Notes: generated from the sequence alone by a model not told the origin. Shown: positions 7,745-16,587, counted from the stretch's first letter. The stretch: DNA of 57,846 bases from Rivularia sp. T60_A2020_040 (GCA_015272215.1 JACYMD010000032.1:1-57846); one strand, 5' to 3'. Numbers and translations are program-made.

Positions 7745-8746
7745 TTAACTCCCGTGTCGGTGCCGATGCCATTCCCAAGCGTGGGTAATGATATCCTTGA
7801 TGTTGGTATATTGTGGTTGCCAACCTAGGATTTTACGAGCCTTTTGAGCGCTACCAATCAGGGCTGGAGGATCTCCGGCGCGGCGATCGCACTCTACAAC
7901 TTTAATCTCTTTACCTGTTACTATTCTTGCGGCTTCTATTACTTCTTTGACAGAAAAACCATTGCCATTACCTAAGTTAAAGAAGTCACTATCACCACCT
8001 TTGAGAAGATATTCTAAACCTAAAACGTGAGCATCGGCTAAATCGCTAACGTGGATGTAGTCGCGAACACAAGTCCCGTCGTTTGTGGGATAATCAGTAC
8101 CGAAAATCGAAATTGATTCACGCTTACCTAAAGCTGTTTGTAAAACCAAGGGAATTAAATGAGTTTCGGGATTATGATCTTCACCAAGTAAACCTTCGGG
8201 GTTTGCACCTGCGGCATTAAAGTATCGAAAACGTACCGATCTAAAGTCGTATGCTTCGTTAAAATCGGCAAGTATCCGCTCTACCATTAATTTAGTTGCA
8301 CCATAAGGATTGATCGGATTTTGCGGGTGATCTTCCGGTATCGGTACAGTTTCGGGTACTCCGTATGTAGCACAAGTTGAAGAAAATACAAATTTCTTAA
8401 CGGACGCTGCTAACATTGCTTCTAACAGGGTTATTGTCCCGATCACATTATTGCGGTAATATTTTGCAGGGTCAGTAACTGATTCTCCCACATAAGCATA
8501 GGCAGAAAAGTGCATTACCGCTGCAATATTTCGTGTAGCAAACAACTTATCCAACAAATCGCGATCGCTAGTATCTCCCTCGATAAGTTCAACCTTTAGC
8601 ACTTGTTCTACCAAGTCACGGTGTCCGTAAACTAAATTATCAAGAATCAAGACTTCATAACCTGCTTGCTTCAAAGCCAGTACGGTATGTGAACCAATAT
8701 ATCCGGCTCCTCCGGTGACTAAAATTGTAGTTTGTGCGGAAGACAT
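7745..8746 (-). CDS. galE: UDP-glucose 4-epimerase
   Basis: Protein of 333 residues, normal length for GalE. It interconverts UDP-glucose and UDP-galactose with bound NAD, supplying galactose for polysaccharides and glycolipids. Visible features: the Rossmann motif TGGAGYIGSH (residues 11-20), the catalytic triad region FSSTCATYG (about 121-129) and YGATK (Y148, K152), the family motif FRYFNAAGANPEG, and FNLGNGNGFSVKEV. Start ATG at 8746 is supported by AAAGGAAA seven bases upstream. Monocistronic; convergent with the metal/redox cluster. Confidence 0.97.
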   Translation of the reverse strand: MSSAQTTILVTGGAGYIGSHTVLALKQAGYEVLILDNLVYGHRDLVEQVLKVELIEGDTSDRDLLDKLFATRNIAAVMHFSAYAYVGESVTDPAKYYRNNVIGTITLLEAMLAASVKKFVFSSTCATYGVPETVPIPEDHPQNPINPYGATKLMVERILADFNEAYDFRSVRFRYFNAAGANPEGLLGEDHNPETHLIPLVLQTALGKRESISIFGTDYPTNDGTCVRDYIHVSDLADAHVLGLEYLLKGGDSDFFNLGNGNGFSVKEVIEAARIVTGKEIKVVECDRRAGDPPALIGSAQKARKILGWQPQYTNIKDIITHAWEWHRHRHGS

Positions 8747-8998
8747 AAAATTTCCTTTGAATTTGACAAGTACATAATTAATTTAATTTACTTAAGCGAG
8801 ATTACTTATCCCTAAGACTACAAATACTCAGCATTGTTGAATAAAATTGCACTAAAATCACTACGAAGGTAATTTTAGTATGTAGGGTATAAGGTATTTG
8901 AAGTCAAACAATGGTGGTACTACCATTTGACAGTAGAATAAATCAAATTGCCCAGAGCCATATAGATTGACCGTACAGAAACATTTGAGAGTAAATTT

Positions 8999-9685
8999 AT
9001 GTTTGAATTATTAAGCCGAGTGCTTCTATGGCTACTTATAGGTACTGTCGTATTTAGCCTATTCCAGAAATTCTACCCAACCGGCAACTTTGTCGGGCGA
9101 TTTGTAGTAGTAATTTTTCTGATTGTATTGTTATTGTCCTTCGTTAATCCCAGTGAACCAGCTATTGCTTCATTGTGGAGAGTAATATCTTTTCCTCTCA
9201 AACCTTTAGGAGCAGCAATTTTGCTGATGACTTTCGCTGCTCAAAGAATAAAAGATGGAGGAATAGGCAAACCGGGAGGATATTTAATCGGCTGGGCTTT
9301 GACGATTTTATTCTTAGCTAGTACACCAGCGGTTGCCTATTTCTTGGTTCAATCACCTGTCGCACAGGTAGCTTATCCCAATGTAGCTTTAATTCAACCG
9401 AAATCTGCAACCCTTGTGGCATTTACAGGGGAAACTGATGTAGCGAATATGTCAGATGTAGTTAGCGATACTATTATTCCTCAAGTAAATGCAGTTCAAA
9501 ATACAATAGCATTAAACCCTAGCAGTATAAATATTCCGCCTTATCTTTTACAAAGACCCGAGGCTATTCGTCGTCGTGGTTTAAGTTTAGAAGACTTTGT
9601 ACCCAATGCAGAAACTCTACAATTAACTACTAGAGTTTGGGAAAGTTACCTTAATCAGCTTAACTCTTTCTTACGTCCGCGATAA
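8999..9685 (+). CDS. Membrane protein resembling a YdcF-family N-terminus without the DUF218 domain
   Basis: Protein of 228 residues with four hydrophobic segments in the first 125 residues (MFELLSRVLLWLLIGTVVF; FVVVIFLIVLLLSF; the region around LGAAILLMTFAA; LIGWALTILFLASTPAVAYFLV). The membrane part and the StPxvAY motif resemble cyanobacterial YdcF/DUF218 proteins, which normally continue with a cytoplasmic or periplasmic DUF218 domain of about 150 residues. Here that domain is absent: a short segment leads to a helical tail (GLSLEDFVPNAETLQLTTRVWESYLNQL) like the C-terminus of the longer proteins. I infer an internal deletion or a shortened paralogue. Followed by a terminator-like hairpin at 9706. 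Function unknown. Confidence 0.6.
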   Translation: MFELLSRVLLWLLIGTVVFSLFQKFYPTGNFVGRFVVVIFLIVLLLSFVNPSEPAIASLWRVISFPLKPLGAAILLMTFAAQRIKDGGIGKPGGYLIGWALTILFLASTPAVAYFLVQSPVAQVAYPNVALIQPKSATLVAFTGETDVANMSDVVSDTIIPQVNAVQNTIALNPSSINIPPYLLQRPEAIRRRGLSLEDFVPNAETLQLTTRVWESYLNQLNSFLRPR

Positions 9686-9705
9686 GTACTATCAATATAA
9701 ATATT

Positions 9706-9737
9706 CTAGGGTGTGGTAGGTACTATACCCTAGTTTT
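9706..9737 (+). terminator. Rho-independent-like terminator
   Basis: Stem CTAGGGT (9706-9712) pairs with ACCCTAG (9727-9733), followed by TTTT; 20 bases after the preceding stop codon. Confidence 0.55.
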
Positions 9738-9772
9738 GATTTGTCAGGGAAAGGATATTTGATTAAAAAATC

Positions 9773-10591
9773 ATGACTTCAAATAATATGTCGGGACAAG
9801 ATTTAATATTAGTTGCTGGTGCTACAGGTGGGGTTGGACAATTAACTGTAGCAAAGTTACTTGACAAAGGTTACAAAGTAAGGGTTTTGACGCGGAATGC
9901 TTCTAAAGCCGAAAATATGTTCGGGGGTAAAGTAGAAGTTAGTGTTGGTGATATCCGCGAGTTGGAAACTCTACCAACAGCAATGACAAATGTTACTCAT
10001 ATTATCTGCTGTAGCGGAACTACTGCTTTTCCATCCGAAAGATGGGAGTTTGAAAACAATCCTAATTTTTTGGAATATTTTGGATTGTTTTTTAATCCCG
10101 AAGAAGCAAAAGCCAAAGCTAAAAATAGTCCGATGAAAGTTGATGCTCAAGGTGTGAGTAATTTAGTTGAAGTTGCACCAAAAAATTTACAGCAATTCGT
10201 TTTTATTTCTTCTTGTGGAGTCGAACGCAAAAACGATTTTCCTTACAATATTTTAAATAGCTTTGGCATTCTTGATGCAAAAAAACAAGCTGAACAAACT
10301 ATTATAAATTCAGATTTACCTTATACAATTATTCGTCCTGGACGTTTAATAGATGGTCCTTATACTTCCTATGATCTGAATACTTTATTAAAAGCAAAAA
10401 CTGACGGTAATTTAGATGTAGTATTGGGAACTGGAGATAAACTTACAGGTCAAACTAGCCGAATTGATGTTGCAAATGCTTGTGTTGAATGTTTGAATAA
10501 TTCAAATTGTAAAAACAAAGTTTTTGAAATTGTTAATCAAGGGAAAAGACCATCTGTTGTTGATTGGAATGGTTTGTTTGAGCAGGTTTGA
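9773..10591 (+). CDS. Atypical short-chain dehydrogenase/NmrA-like NAD(P)-binding protein
   Basis: Protein of 272 residues. The N-terminus has a dinucleotide-binding motif of the atypical SDR type (LVAGATGGVGQ), followed by VRVLTRNASKAENMF, where the Arg suggests NADP preference. Then come GDIRE, IICCSGTTAF, FVFISSCGVE and YTIIRPGRLIDGPYT. There is no classical YxxxK. Plant and cyanobacterial relatives act in protein assembly or small-molecule reduction in photosynthetic membranes, but the substrate here cannot be read from sequence. Starts at ATG 9773. Single gene. Confidence 0.85.
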   Translation: MTSNNMSGQDLILVAGATGGVGQLTVAKLLDKGYKVRVLTRNASKAENMFGGKVEVSVGDIRELETLPTAMTNVTHIICCSGTTAFPSERWEFENNPNFLEYFGLFFNPEEAKAKAKNSPMKVDAQGVSNLVEVAPKNLQQFVFISSCGVERKNDFPYNILNSFGILDAKKQAEQTIINSDLPYTIIRPGRLIDGPYTSYDLNTLLKAKTDGNLDVVLGTGDKLTGQTSRIDVANACVECLNNSNCKNKVFEIVNQGKRPSVVDWNGLFEQV

Positions 10592-10779
10592 TTTGATTAC
10601 GGTGCGTTATTTATATCAAATATTGTGGCATCGAAATTATGTTTTTCTTAACGCAAAGGAGTGCAAAGGTATACGCTGAGGAACGCAGAGTTTTTGATAA
10701 AAAAAGAGGTAACTCTAGAACATTCTAGAACTACCCCGCTTTATATTAGTTAAAAGCTCTTAATTAACTCCTAATTCCC

Positions 10780-10808
10780 GTACAGACGTAGCAGTGCTAC
10801 GTCTCTAC
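10780..10808. repeat. Dispersed hairpin, GACGTAGC family
   Basis: GACGTAGCA-G-TGCTACGTC inside the larger GTACAGACG...CGTCTCTAC frame, 31 bases before the ftsH stop. Related copies at 14614, 17841, 31894 and 55384. May act as a terminator for ftsH by position. Confidence 0.85.
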
Positions 10809-10839
10809 AACAACTCCGGTTACTAACTCCTAACTTCCC

Positions 10840-12687
10840 TTAAGCAAACGCTGCTGTTTTCACATCGTTTGTTGCTAATAATTCTTGCAACTCTTCAGCG
10901 TCTACAGTTTCTTTATCAATCAACATTGCTGCTAATTTTTCAAGAATGTGACGGTTTTCTTGTAAAACTTGTTTAGCGCGGTTGTAAGCAACGTCTACTA
11001 AGTCGCGGACTTCCATATCAATAGTCGCTGCGGTTTCTTCGGAGAAATCACGCTCTGACATGATGTCACGTCCTAAAAACATATTACCTTGCTGACGACC
11101 AAGGGCAACTGGTCCGAGGTTATCGCTCATCCCGAAGCGAGTTACCATTTGACGAGCTACACGAGCTACTTGCTGTAAATCATTAGAAGCACCTGTGGTA
11201 ACTTCTTCTTGACCATAGATTAATTCTTCAGCGATACGTCCACCCAATGCTACAGCCATTTGGTTTTCCAGATACGCTCGACTGTACAAACCACTGTCCA
11301 TACGGTCTTCGCTAGGAGTAAACCAGGTTAAACCACCTGCACGTCCACGAGGAATAATGCTGATTTTTTGTACTGGATCGTAATCTGGCATTAAAGCACC
11401 GACTAAAGCGTGTCCGGCTTCGTGGTATGCTACTAATTCTTTGCGTTTTTCGCTCATTACCCGGTCTTTCTTCTCTGGACCAGCTAATACGCGATCGATC
11501 GCATCGTTGATTTCATCCATGGAAATCTCTGTCAAGTTGCGTCGTGCTGCTAAAATCGCGGCTTCGTTGAGCAAGTTTGATAAATCCGCACCAGTGAAAC
11601 CGGGAGTCCGACGAGCAATTCTATCTAAGTCTACGTCTTTCGCTAAAGTCTTACCGCGAGCGTGAACTTTGAGAATTTCGACTCTTCCAGCGTAGTCAGG
11701 ACGATCAACAACTACTTGACGATCAAAACGTCCGGGACGTAATAATGCTGCATCGAGTACGTCTGGACGGTTGGTAGCAGCAATAATGATGATTCCGGTG
11801 TTACCTTCAAAACCATCCATTTCGGTGAGTAACTGGTTCAAGGTTTGCTCCCGTTCATCGTTACCACCACCTAAACCCGCACCCCGCTGACGACCTACTG
11901 CATCAATTTCATCGATAAATACGATACAAGGAGCATTGGCTTTCGCTTGCTCGAACAAATCGCGAACCCTCGAAGCACCAACACCGACAAACATTTCTAC
12001 GAACTCCGAACCGGAGATGGAAAAGAAGGGAACCCCAGCTTCACCAGCTACCGCACGAGCTAATAAAGTTTTACCAGTTCCGGGAGGTCCAACTAAAAGT
12101 ACACCTTTAGGAATTTTCGCACCAATCGCGGTAAAGCGATCGGCGTTTTTGAGAAAATCTACTACTTCATTTAACTCCAGCTTGGCTTGATCAATACCAG
12201 CGACATCACCAAAAGTAATTTGAGTTTGTGGCTCCATTTGCACTCTGGCTTTTGACTTCCCAAAGTTCATTGCTTGGCTTCCCGGACCGCTTTGAGCGCG
12301 TCGCAGTAAGAAGAATAAACCTACTAGAAGCAATACAGGGAAAAATAGGCTGCTAAGTGCTTTAAACCATAAACCTTCATCGGTTTGAGGCAATACGGAA
12401 ATATCAACGTTGTTTTGGGTAAGAGTATTAATCAGTTCTGAGTCATTAACCAAATTCACAACTTTTTTATTGGACTCGTACTTCGGAGTTACCAAAGCCC
12501 TTGAACGATCGGAACTCAAACTAACTTTTTCTACTCTGCCTTTTTGAACTTCTTGGAGAAACTCAGTGTAACGCCATGAATCCGTATTTTGAGCTTGATT
12601 ATTGTCAAAAAATGCTGTTCCTAAAGCAATGACAACAATAAAAAGCAGCGCGTATAGCCCCGCATTTCTCCATCTTTTATTATTCAC
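10840..12687 (-). CDS. ftsH: ATP-dependent zinc metalloprotease FtsH, FtsH3-like
   Basis: Membrane-bound AAA+ protease for quality control of membrane proteins; in cyanobacteria FtsH complexes work in photosystem repair and acclimation. About 615 residues: first membrane helix (10-30), lumenal/periplasmic domain, second helix (about 115-132), AAA+ module with Walker A GPPGTGKT (200-207) and Walker B VFIDEID (about 256-262), FVGVG pore loop, ATNRPDVLD, and the zinc protease motif HEAGH (422-426). Start: an in-frame TTG at 12696 is only one base from the AGGAGG site (12698-12703), while the GTG at 12687 lies ten bases from it and gives [15 protein letters not shown], like Synechocystis FtsH3. 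Monocistronic, minus strand. The FtsH3 subtype is from remembered similarity. Confidence 0.95.
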   Translation of the reverse strand: MNNKRWRNAGLYALLFIVVIALGTAFFDNNQAQNTDSWRYTEFLQEVQKGRVEKVSLSSDRSRALVTPKYESNKKVVNLVNDSELINTLTQNNVDISVLPQTDEGLWFKALSSLFFPVLLLVGLFFLLRRAQSGPGSQAMNFGKSKARVQMEPQTQITFGDVAGIDQAKLELNEVVDFLKNADRFTAIGAKIPKGVLLVGPPGTGKTLLARAVAGEAGVPFFSISGSEFVEMFVGVGASRVRDLFEQAKANAPCIVFIDEIDAVGRQRGAGLGGGNDEREQTLNQLLTEMDGFEGNTGIIIIAATNRPDVLDAALLRPGRFDRQVVVDRPDYAGRVEILKVHARGKTLAKDVDLDRIARRTPGFTGADLSNLLNEAAILAARRNLTEISMDEINDAIDRVLAGPEKKDRVMSEKRKELVAYHEAGHALVGALMPDYDPVQKISIIPRGRAGGLTWFTPSEDRMDSGLYSRAYLENQMAVALGGRIAEELIYGQEEVTTGASNDLQQVARVARQMVTRFGMSDNLGPVALGRQQGNMFLGRDIMSERDFSEETAATIDMEVRDLVDVAYNRAKQVLQENRHILEKLAAMLIDKETVDAEELQELLATNDVKTAAFA

Positions 12688-12795
12688 CGAGGTCAATCCT
12701 CCTGTTTTTTTTCGTGTCCCGTCGCGTCTCTAAGAGAGATAGAATTCTTAAGAATTATGTTAACTTATCTTAACGTATACCAGAATGCGTACACA

Positions 12796-13599
12796 TTATG
12801 CTAGTAAATATCTTTGTAATTCCTTAAAACAATAGTGCTGATTGTCGTATTGTAGCTTTCCTGTAGGGTGAATGACTTGGTGGATTGGTAGTATTTCCAC
12901 TACACAGTTACTGTAGGCGATCGCCACAAATTTTTGCACTAGTTCCGGGGTAAAGGGTTCTTCTTTGACTTGATATTGTTCAGTTCGCAACCAATTTATC
13001 AGTTGTTCTCTCATAATTCCCGGTAAGATACCCACACTTAAGGGTGGTGTAAACCAACATTCATTGTGCCATCCCCAAAGATTACCAGTAGTAGTTTCTA
13101 ACCAATTTCCCGCAGCATCAGTTAAAATCGCTTCTTGAATGTTTTCCTGACTATTCTGTTTCACAGCTTGATTTTTCGCCAACCAAGCCGCTAGATAATT
13201 CCCGGTTTTATGAAAAGGTAAACTGCGGTATTGTTCTGTTTTCGCAATAGTTACGTTTACACCATACTTTTGCTTTTCTGTCAAATCATCAGGAATTAAT
13301 CTACCAGTTATCCACTCCTTTCCATCGGGAAACAAAGTAATTCTGAGAATTGGGTAATGATTTATCAGAATTGATGCTCCAGTGTGGATATTTTGCCAAT
13401 TGGGCTGTTCAAAATCCAATTTGTGTACGGAATCAAGTAGACGTTTTTGATGAGCTTCCCAATGAGTTAAACGGCTTTTAAGGGAGTTGTGATACACTCG
13501 CAAAGTAGTAAAAATTGTTGCACCAAATAATAAACCTGGTTCGTTAATTGGTAATTGAATAATTTCAGATTCGATTAATTCACCATTGTACCAATACAT
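12796..13599 (-). CDS. pabC: Class IV aminotransferase, probable aminodeoxychorismate lyase (PabC-like)
   Basis: Protein of 267 residues with the fold-type IV PLP enzyme signature. The likely PLP-binding Lys is K131 in FHKTGNYLAAW; then EAILTDAAGNWLETTTGNLW (phosphate-binding region) and PLSVGILPGIMREQ. Aminodeoxychorismate lyase makes p-aminobenzoate for folate; branched-chain or D-amino acid aminotransferases share the fold, but length and the LPGIMR segment favour PabC. Start ATG at 13599. Immediately upstream are two heptamer arrays (13604-13700), so its promoter must lie in or beyond repeats. Confidence 0.82.
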   Translation of the reverse strand: MYWYNGELIESEIIQLPINEPGLLFGATIFTTLRVYHNSLKSRLTHWEAHQKRLLDSVHKLDFEQPNWQNIHTGASILINHYPILRITLFPDGKEWITGRLIPDDLTEKQKYGVNVTIAKTEQYRSLPFHKTGNYLAAWLAKNQAVKQNSQENIQEAILTDAAGNWLETTTGNLWGWHNECWFTPPLSVGILPGIMREQLINWLRTEQYQVKEEPFTPELVQKFVAIAYSNCVVEILPIHQVIHPTGKLQYDNQHYCFKELQRYLLA

Positions 13600-13603
13600 C
13601 TTT

Positions 13604-13700
13604 GGTTGATAGTTGTTGGTTGTTAGTTGATAGTTGATGATTGATAGTTGATGGTTGCTAGAATTTGACCTTTAACCTTTAACCTTTAACCTTTAACCTT
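13604..13700. repeat. Two adjacent STRR arrays: TTGATAG (13604-13660) and TTTAACC (13668-13700)
   Basis: The first array is a degenerate run of TTGATAG/TTGATGG/TTGTTAG units, the second is four clean TTTAACC units. The second overlaps the 3' end of the minus-strand gene at 13693 and gives its stop codon, as the array at 1-55 does for DUF4129. Confidence 0.9.
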
Positions 13701-14157
13701 GATTAAAAGGTTTAACCCAACTCAATCTGATAGTGCTATCGAGGATAAAAGCTGTGACAGCAAACTCTAAAATACTCTCTAAAGCAAGTAACGCAAAAGG
13801 TAAAATTAAGAGGGGAAAATTTAATCCTACGTCTACTTGAGTTAAACCCCGCACCAATCCAAAAGCCATTACAGCTCCAGTTTTCAAGTGCGGATTTTGA
13901 TCTTTACGAATGATGTAGCGGTAGGTAACACCGAATAGAAAACCAGAAAACCCGGCAATTCCAGCACTGATCAACCACTGCCAATTTAGCGTAATAATAC
14001 TGAGACTATACAGTTTACTAAAATACTCTTCAAATAACAAATCATTAAAAATAGCAGCGAGAATAAATACCGCAGAAAAACTCAATGCACCTACAGCACC
14101 AGCCTTGACAGATTCTAAGCGTTCAATCATTAACTCAGCATTATAAGTTTTTTTCAT
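13693..14157 (-). CDS. Membrane protein of unknown function
   Basis: Protein of 154 residues starting at MKKTYNAEL (ATG at 14157); upstream in-frame ATGs to 14208 lie at the edge of an ACCAATT array and are less likely. Four hydrophobic segments: about residues 18-38, 55-78, 90-110 and 112-140. A basic loop YRYIIRKDQNPHLKTG separates the second and third. No motif recognised; looks like a conserved cyanobacterial membrane protein. The last residues NQG and stop TAA are encoded by the start of the TTTAACC array. It may be co-transcribed with the PabC-like gene downstream. Confidence 0.65.
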   Translation of the reverse strand: MKKTYNAELMIERLESVKAGAVGALSFSAVFILAAIFNDLLFEEYFSKLYSLSIITLNWQWLISAGIAGFSGFLFGVTYRYIIRKDQNPHLKTGAVMAFGLVRGLTQVDVGLNFPLLILPFALLALESILEFAVTAFILDSTIRLSWVKPFNQG

Positions 14158-14190
14158 CACAAGTATTACTAGTTTATAGATTAAACCATA

Positions 14191-14234
14191 CCCATTACCC
14201 ATTATCAATTACCAATTACCAATTACCAATTACC
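14191..14234. repeat. STRR array, heptamer ACCAATT
   Basis: Five to six copies of ACCAATT (first ones degenerate) between the divergent membrane-protein gene and petN. Confidence 0.9.
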
Positions 14235-14303
14235 TATTTCAACTAGTAACTGATAATTGTATGATAATTGTAGAATTGTTTTAGGAAGTTTAAAAGTAGT
14301 ATT

Positions 14304-14393
14304 ATGGCGATTTTGACGTTAGGCTGGGTTTCTCTATTGGTTGTTTTTACTTGGTCAATCGCAATGGTAGTTTGGGGTCGTAACGGAATATAG
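14304..14393 (+). CDS. petN: Cytochrome b6f complex subunit PetN
   Basis: A 29-residue single-helix protein, [12 protein letters not shown]...VVWGRNGI, matching PetN (subunit VIII) in length and sequence. PetN is a small subunit at the edge of the cytochrome b6f complex in thylakoid membranes and is needed for its stability. No strong ribosome binding site; the ATG is fixed by the family's length. The next gene begins eight bases after its stop codon, so the two are probably one transcript. Confidence 0.97.
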   Translation: MAILTLGWVSLLVVFTWSIAMVVWGRNGI

Positions 14394-14401
14394 AATCGGA
14401 T

Positions 14402-14563
14402 ATGGAAGCTCGATTTCTCAACATTTTAGCAATATCAGCCTTGGTGCTACTCGTATCTGTTACAGGTGGCGTGATTTATTTAACTTTAATGGAATGGCGC
14501 GATCGCCGTCTTCTAGAACAAGAAAAACGTGAAATGCGCCGTAGTTCGCCCAAACAGCGATAA
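14402..14563 (+). CDS. Small single-helix membrane protein downstream of petN
   Basis: A 53-residue protein (MEARFLNILAISALV...). One hydrophobic helix (residues 6-29) is followed by a highly charged cytoplasmic-type tail (EWRDRRLLEQEKREMRRSSPKQR). A HIP1 octamer (GCGATCGC) lies inside the coding sequence, in the codons around residues 33-35. It starts eight bases after the petN stop. Not a known b6f subunit by sequence; the tight linkage and similar architecture suggest a role in thylakoid membrane complexes, which is inference only. Confidence 0.75.
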   Translation: MEARFLNILAISALVLLVSVTGGVIYLTLMEWRDRRLLEQEKREMRRSSPKQR

Positions 14564-14690
14564 TTTCACTGACAATAATCGCTATCTCCCACAAATCCCC
14601 TAAAAAGGCTAATGTAGAGACGTAGCACTGCTACGTCTTTATAGTGCAGTTAAAAAAAACACTGAAAGTTGTAGAATTTTAGACACATAC
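14564..14690. repeat. Gap after the petN operon with GACGTAGC-family hairpin at 14614-14643
   Basis: The hairpin GTAGAGACGTAGCA-C-TGCTACGTCTTTATA has one degenerate end and lies 50 bases after the operon, so it could end transcription. Nothing else seen in this stretch. Confidence 0.75.
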
Positions 14691-14716
14691 AAAAAACCTC
14701 GGGTACCAATCCGAGG
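14691..14716 (-). terminator. Strong Rho-independent terminator on the minus strand
   Basis: On the minus strand: CCTCGG, 8-base loop, CCGAGG, followed at once by six T. The strength on this strand is clear (the plus strand has only TCTATTG after the stem). No annotated minus-strand gene lies directly upstream, so it probably ends the short transcript that starts near 14819. Confidence 0.75.
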
Positions 14717-14819
14717 TCTATTGAAAAAACCAAATGTCGATAATATTAATAGAGATTTTGAAAGTCTCAAATTATAATTCACTTTTAAGCCATACAACTT
14801 AAATTTTTGTGAACTTATG
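14691..14819 (-). ncRNA. Candidate small RNA of about 130 nt
   Basis: Inferred from a consensus promoter (TTGACA, 17-base spacer, TAAGAT) at 14826-14854 and a strong terminator at 14691-14716 in the same direction with no credible protein between them. An open frame of 71 codons crosses it but reads through the promoter and has no ribosome binding site. I do not recognise the RNA as a named cyanobacterial sRNA. Confidence 0.5.
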
Positions 14820-14825
14820 TAAATA

Positions 14826-14854
14826 ATCTTAATGAAATCATTACAAAATGTCAA
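14826..14854 (-). promoter_or_regulatory. Sigma70-type promoter driving the candidate sRNA
   Basis: -35 TTGACA (plus-strand 14849-14854, perfect), spacer 17 bases, -10 TAAGAT (14826-14831, 4 of 6 consensus). Back-to-back with the plus-strand promoter; the two -35 boxes form an inverted repeat TGTCAA-N6-TTGACA at 14849-14866. Confidence 0.55.
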
Positions 14855-14860
14855 TCAGGC

Positions 14861-14890
14861 TTGACACTGATTTTTTTGTGTGGATATAAC
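14861..14890 (+). promoter_or_regulatory. Sigma70-type promoter on the plus strand
   Basis: -35 TTGACA (14861-14866), spacer 18 bases, -10 TATAAC (14885-14890, 5 of 6). It fires toward the 3' end of the convergent hydrolase gene, so a product would be antisense to that gene or an unannotated RNA. Confidence 0.45.
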
Positions 14891-14957
14891 AAAGTTTAAG
14901 TAAATTACTTAGGAAAAAGGGACAAGAGAGAAAGGGATGGGGGGATGGGGAGAAATT

Positions 14958-15011
14958 AACTGTCAACTGTCAACTGTCAACTGTCCACTGTCCACTGTCA
15001 ACTGTCAACTA
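14958..15011. repeat. STRR array, heptamer CAACTGT (with TCCACTG variants)
   Basis: Seven to eight units, some CCACTGT. Overlaps the end of the hydrolase gene; in the minus direction TTGACAG supplies its last residues and TGA stop. Confidence 0.92.
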
Positions 15012-16587
15012 ACTCTTCAATTACAGTTGCAGCATCATCTGGAATTTCTGTTACCAAACGGAAAGGAAATTGATTGGTAGAAGCAAGTTGAGCGTAATCT
15101 GGTGTGAGAAAGACTTTGTATTTATCTGCTTCTGGTGTTAGTTGAGCAGCAAAAGCCAAAACAATCGCTTTGACAAATTCACGAATATCCGCAGCTTGTT
15201 CCCCGATGACTTCACCACCGCTTAAAGGAGTATTGGGTTTTCCGGTTTGAGAGACAGTCGCGATGGGATCTTTGACGCTTAAATGGGTACCCCCAACTAC
15301 ACCAACTAACCATTTAGGAGCGGGAATCTTGCGGAAACCGATTATTTGTTCGGTTAAAGCGGGGGTGGTTTTATCTGCGGAACTTGCTAATACCAAAGTA
15401 GGAATTTCTACGGATGCTAAACCTGTTTCACCAAACATTAAAGAACTTGTCGGATTCATCGCGACTATACTTTTTACTCTTTTGTCGCGTAACTGATAGC
15501 TATTTTCTGGTAATTCCTGGGCGATACACTGAATACCTTGTCCAAAGCTTAAAGTAGCCAAGTTCCCTTTACAGCGTTGTTTGAGGCTTTCTGGTTGCAA
15601 TTGCGCTCCAGCGATTGATAAAGCCGTACCACCACCAAAAGAATAGCCCACCACCATGACTTTATTAGTTGCGAGTTTACCTTGTAGGGGATGATTCGCT
15701 GTTTGATTGAGCTTTTCTAATTCATCGATCACAAAACTGATATCTTGAGGACGATGCAAAAATTCTTGCGGTTTTAAAAGTCTAGTTTTACCCTGTATCG
15801 CAGCGTTGTTATTTGCTTCGTTACTACCGGGATGCTCTAAAGCCGCAACTACAAAACCATAAGATGCGAGGTGTTTTGCTAAGTAACGCAACTCAGTACG
15901 AACTGAACCAAAACCGTGAGTAAATACGATAACTGGTTTCTCATCACTCGCAATATCCGACCAGTATATATCAACGGGAAGGTTTCTATTTCTGCTTTCG
16001 TCGTTTAAATTTAATGTCAGTTCTTTAACTTTACCGCTTCCCGGTTCGGTAGCATCCATTGGTAGTGAAATTTGGGGTTCTCTGCTGGCAAGTTGAGGTG
16101 CTATGGCGCTCATAAACTGTTGAGTTTGCCAAAATGCTGTATTTAAATTTTTGAATACTCTAAATGCTTGAGATAAATTGATTTCTAAATGTTTGCTGGG
16201 ATAAGCAGCAATAAAAGACAGCAAAGAAAGTCCTCTAGGTTCGCTCGCTGCTAATAGTAAACTTGCTCTGAGGGCTTTTGCTGCTGCGTCGTCTTCTCGG
16301 TGGATTATGGTGGCTAAATCTTGCAAAATTGTCGTCCCAATTTGAGTATTAAGTAAATTACTCATAGTCACGACATTGATCGGAATTTTCGTTCTCAACG
16401 CTTTTACAATTAAATTACGCTGCTCTTCAGATAAGCGGTTGGTGTATGATTTGAAACTATCGGGAAACTTACCCGTTTTCACCGCATTTTCTAATTGTGC
16501 AATCGAGATCGATTCCGCAAACGAACCGTAACGGACTACTAGGGTTTCTGCTGTCTTTAATGGTTTTTTAACTAACTGTGCAATCAT
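14998..16587 (-). CDS. Alpha/beta hydrolase with N-terminal DUF1400
   Basis: Protein of 529 residues. Residues 1-170 form the DUF1400-type helical region found before hydrolase domains in cyanobacteria (SISIAQLENAVKTGKFP, LLSFIAAYPS). Residues 210-490 are an alpha/beta hydrolase: VFTHGFGSVRTE for the oxyanion region, VAALEHPGSN, and the nucleophile elbow GYSFGGGTAL. Later come ASSADKTTP with a candidate Asp and GGTHLSV with a candidate His. Resembles lipases or PAF-acetylhydrolase-like enzymes; substrate unknown. No obvious signal peptide. The C-terminal residues LVDS and the stop come from the TTGACAG array, so the ancestral C-terminus may have been different. Confidence 0.87.
   Translation of the reverse strand: MIAQLVKKPLKTAETLVVRYGSFAESISIAQLENAVKTGKFPDSFKSYTNRLSEEQRNLIVKALRTKIPINVVTMSNLLNTQIGTTILQDLATIIHREDDAAAKALRASLLLAASEPRGLSLLSFIAAYPSKHLEINLSQAFRVFKNLNTAFWQTQQFMSAIAPQLASREPQISLPMDATEPGSGKVKELTLNLNDESRNRNLPVDIYWSDIASDEKPVIVFTHGFGSVRTELRYLAKHLASYGFVVAALEHPGSNEANNNAAIQGKTRLLKPQEFLHRPQDISFVIDELEKLNQTANHPLQGKLATNKVMVVGYSFGGGTALSIAGAQLQPESLKQRCKGNLATLSFGQGIQCIAQELPENSYQLRDKRVKSIVAMNPTSSLMFGETGLASVEIPTLVLASSADKTTPALTEQIIGFRKIPAPKWLVGVVGGTHLSVKDPIATVSQTGKPNTPLSGGEVIGEQAADIREFVKAIVLAFAAQLTPEADKYKVFLTPDYAQLASTNQFPFRLVTEIPDDAATVIEELVDS

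Noticed and set aside
12688-12696. TTG at 12696 as ftsH start
   Set aside because: Only one base from AGGAGG; the GTG at 12687 has correct spacing and gives the conserved N-terminus.
14639-14854. 71-codon minus-strand frame
   Set aside because: It includes its own promoter and terminator region and lacks a ribosome site; the small RNA reading is simpler.
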